A DNA stretch of 7,213 nt from Bacteroidota bacterium (lineage in GTDB: Bacteria; Bacteroidota; Bacteroidia; B-17B0; B-17BO): the NCBI GenBank assembly GCA_947462425.1, contig CANHPI010000134.1:1-7213 (forward strand). The letters are read 5' to 3'. Within the stretch, counting starts at the first letter, position 1. Each line of letters opens with the position of its first letter. Positions 5,368 to 7,213 of the stretch are shown here, piece by piece. The translations under genes were made by a program, and so were the position numbers. Below the pieces are notes generated by a model. That model was not told the DNA's origin and searched no databases. It saw only the letters and a program-made list of their open reading frames with translations.

Positions 5368-6827
5368 ATTTTACGAAAACTCTACATCACATACTCGCTC
5401 GTTTAAAAGCATCTTATACTTTAGATATAAGAGCATTAGGATTAATGCGTATTGGTATAGGATTAATTTTATTAACCGATTTATACATTCGGTCCTTATC
5501 TATAATTGCATTTTTTACTGATGAAGGTACTTTACCAATTAGCATTTTAAAACACTATAATTGGAGTCCAACCTATTTTTCGTTTCACACATTAAGTGGC
5601 GATTTATGGTGGCAGACAATTCTATTTATACTTAATGCACTTTGTGTTTTTTTATTAATTATAGGTTATAGAACGCGCTTATTTACATTTATATGCTGGG
5701 TATTACTTACTTCCCTTCAAACCAGAAACCCATTTATATTGCAGGGTGGCGACGATTTACTTCGCATCCTATTATTTTGGGCCATTTTTTTACCATGGGG
5801 AGAACGCTATTCTATTCAAAAAATATCTAATTACACAACCAACTATTTATCATGGGCTAATATTGGATATTTATTATTAACCTGCTCAGTATTCTTTTTT
5901 TCAGCATTATTAAAAACATCTCCCGAATGGCATTCAGAAGGCACAGCTTTATATTATGCCTTAAGTCTTGACCAAATAAGATTGCCGGGTGGAACATTCA
6001 TTTATCAATTTCCTATCTTACTAAAAGGTTTAACCTATCTCGTGTATTATATCGAATTGTTAGCTCCCTTATTTATGGTGCTACCTTTTGTTTCATCTAA
6101 AATAAGAACGATTGGCATAATAAGTATTATAGCACTCTTTATTGGAATTGCCTTTACTTTATATGTAGGCTTATTTTACATTATAGGTATTGTTTCTGTT
6201 ATTGGTTTATTACCATCCAATGTGATGGATTGGTTTGAATCTCATTTTTATAAAAACAAAACTATTTTTAAAGAAACAGAAATACAAAAACAAAAATTAC
6301 CTTTTATTGTAAATATAATTTTCACGTTAAAAAACTATATCATCATTTTCATCATTTGCTTTTGTTTATTAATAAATTTAGGCAACATCAAACAATTTCC
6401 TTATGTCTTAGAGCCTACTATTGCGACCTATGGAAAAGTATTACGATTAGAACAAAATTGGGGAATGTTTTCACCATTCATACTAAAAGATGACGGTTGG
6501 TTTGTTTATAGTGGCTACCATAAAACTAAAGGAAAATACATTGATATAAAAAACAAAAAAGACTCAGTATCCTTTACAAAACCAACACCAGTTGTTAATG
6601 AATTTGAAAGTGACAGATGGCGGAAATTTCAAGAAAACTATACCTTTAATAACAATAATTATATGCGACCATTTTATTGTAAATATTTAATAAACACATG
6701 GAATAAAAAGCATCCAAAAGACTCAATTTCTGACTTAACCATTTTCTTTATGAAAGAAACTAGTCTGCCGGATTACAAAACTAAACCACTTGTAAAATTA
6801 GCAGTATGTAATTGCCAGGATAAATAG
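5352..6827 (+). CDS. HTTM domain membrane protein (vitamin K-dependent gamma-carboxylase-like)
   Basis: This is an integral membrane protein of up to 491 aa. The HTTM domain spans about residues 16-295: SYTLDIRALGLMRIGIG (21-37), FFTDEGTLP (54-62), RNPFILQGGDDLLR (125-138), LPWGERYS (147-154) and LLKTSPEWHSEGTALYYAL (186-204). Hydrophobic segments lie near 30-52, 87-104, 109-121, 136-148, 168-186, 223-245, 253-287 and 325-343. A soluble tail of about 130 aa follows, with a family-typical QNWGMFSPF (368-376), DDGWFV, RWRKF (422-426) and CKYLINTWN (443-451). Lys188 appears to align with the catalytic Lys218 of human gamma-glutamyl carboxylase. HTTM homologues in bacteria have no agreed substrate. 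The start is uncertain: no ATG lies upstream of the conserved N-terminus, the TTG used here is inside the terminator stem, and the first ATG (5445, Met32) falls within the first membrane segment. The gene is followed after 4 nt by a methyltransferase gene, probably in one operon. Confidence 0.85.
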   Translation: MWSHFYFTKTLHHILARLKASYTLDIRALGLMRIGIGLILLTDLYIRSLSIIAFFTDEGTLPISILKHYNWSPTYFSFHTLSGDLWWQTILFILNALCVFLLIIGYRTRLFTFICWVLLTSLQTRNPFILQGGDDLLRILLFWAIFLPWGERYSIQKISNYTTNYLSWANIGYLLLTCSVFFFSALLKTSPEWHSEGTALYYALSLDQIRLPGGTFIYQFPILLKGLTYLVYYIELLAPLFMVLPFVSSKIRTIGIISIIALFIGIAFTLYVGLFYIIGIVSVIGLLPSNVMDWFESHFYKNKTIFKETEIQKQKLPFIVNIIFTLKNYIIIFIICFCLLINLGNIKQFPYVLEPTIATYGKVLRLEQNWGMFSPFILKDDGWFVYSGYHKTKGKYIDIKNKKDSVSFTKPTPVVNEFESDRWRKFQENYTFNNNNYMRPFYCKYLINTWNKKHPKDSISDLTIFFMKETSLPDYKTKPLVKLAVCNCQDK

Positions 6828-6831
6828 TAAA

Positions 6832-7213
6832 ATGGAAATAAAAACAGTTTTAAAATATATTAATTACAGATTAACATCTTATACAGAACACGATCTTCAC
6901 TCTCCGTTTTTGTATAATTTTTATATGGAGTTGATTAAAAACGAACATCCGTTTGGTGATTTTGAAGAACTTAATGCGTTAAGAACACAATTAGAATCCG
7001 ATAATACTACTGTTACAATTACCGATTTTGGAGCAGGATCAAAAAAGCTTAACACAAATACTCGTCAAATAAAACACATTGCAAAACATGGCATAGCTCA
7101 AAAAAAGCAAGCCGAATTTTTATACCGCTTACTAAATAAGTTTAAGCCTTTAACAGTTGTAGAATTAGGAACTTCTGTTGGTTTAACAAGTTTATATTTA
7201 TCAAAAGCTTTAC
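6832..7213 (+). CDS. class I SAM-dependent methyltransferase, 3' partial
   Basis: This frame opens at the ATG at 6832, 4 nt after the stop of the HTTM gene, and runs off the window after 127 codons. Seen: an N-terminal leader with HDLHSPFLYNFY (20-31), DFGAGSKK (65-72), IKHIAKHG (80-87), then ELGTSVGLTSLYLSKAL (111-127). The last is SAM-binding motif I (E/D-x-G-x-x-x-G) at the end of the first Rossmann strand. The HSPF plus GAGS plus ELGTS arrangement is what I recall of Bacteroidota O-methyltransferase-like proteins of roughly 250 aa. The methyl acceptor is unknown and the catalytic part lies beyond the window. The close spacing suggests co-transcription with the HTTM gene. Confidence 0.85.
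   Translation, partial: MEIKTVLKYINYRLTSYTEHDLHSPFLYNFYMELIKNEHPFGDFEELNALRTQLESDNTTVTITDFGAGSKKLNTNTRQIKHIAKHGIAQKKQAEFLYRLLNKFKPLTVVELGTSVGLTSLYLSKAL

Noticed and set aside
5309..5521. 70-codon plus-strand frame overlapping the HTTM start, including an ATG at 5339
   Set aside because: The product has no recognisable feature and its body is an out-of-frame reading of the HTTM N-terminus. The ATG is kept only as part of the start-site question.
1..7213. Mobile element, CRISPR array, tRNA/rRNA or defence system
   Set aside because: No transposase or integrase, no regularly spaced repeats, no structured RNA signature and no defence-type domain was seen on either strand.

Overview
The base composition is strongly A/T-rich. 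Two secreted proteins carry the C-terminal 'FPNP/YPNP' sorting domain of the type IX secretion system (T9SS). One or two promoters fit the Bacteroidota pattern (TTTG, about 20 nt, TAnnTTTG), and the leaders are A-rich with no Shine-Dalgarno. Together these place the window in the chromosome of a Bacteroidota bacterium (Flavobacteriia, Sphingobacteriia or Chitinophagia type). The order cannot be resolved from the sequence. I see no phage, insertion sequence, tRNA, rRNA or CRISPR signal, and base use looks uniform throughout.

Layout, with every gene on the + strand. (1) 3-770: the C-terminal part of an AlgX/AlgJ-like SGNH-hydrolase protein whose 5' end lies outside the window. (2) 917-1714: a secreted protein with a CxxCH motif, a Reeler-like 'choice-of-anchor V' type sandwich and a T9SS sorting domain, closed by a perfect 20-bp terminator hairpin. 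(3) 1770-2044: an intergenic stretch with short repeats and a weak promoter candidate. (4) 2045-3493: a 'choice-of-anchor B' (LVIVD-type) T9SS-exported protein, followed after 2 nt by (5) 3496-4665, a cytosolic 3-hydroxyacyl-CoA dehydrogenase of the PaaH/Hbd type with all four catalytic residues. (6) 4752-5318: a small cysteine-containing lipoprotein with its own good promoter and a terminator. (7) 5352-6827: an HTTM (vitamin K-dependent gamma-carboxylase-like) membrane protein whose start is unclear and seems to lie inside the preceding terminator. Four nt after it comes (8) 6832 to the window end, the N-terminal part of a class I SAM-dependent methyltransferase.

The genes do not form an obvious single pathway. 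Apparent transcription units are 917-1714 alone, 2045-4665 as a pair, 4752-5318 alone, and 5352 to the end as a pair. I found no convincing new multi-gene system. The points most worth a second look are the HTTM gene's missing ATG and its conserved candidate catalytic lysine, the CxxCH motif on a T9SS-exported protein, the tight pairing of an exported protein with a fatty acid/aromatic catabolism enzyme, and the Gly in place of the expected Asp in the SGNH-like protein.
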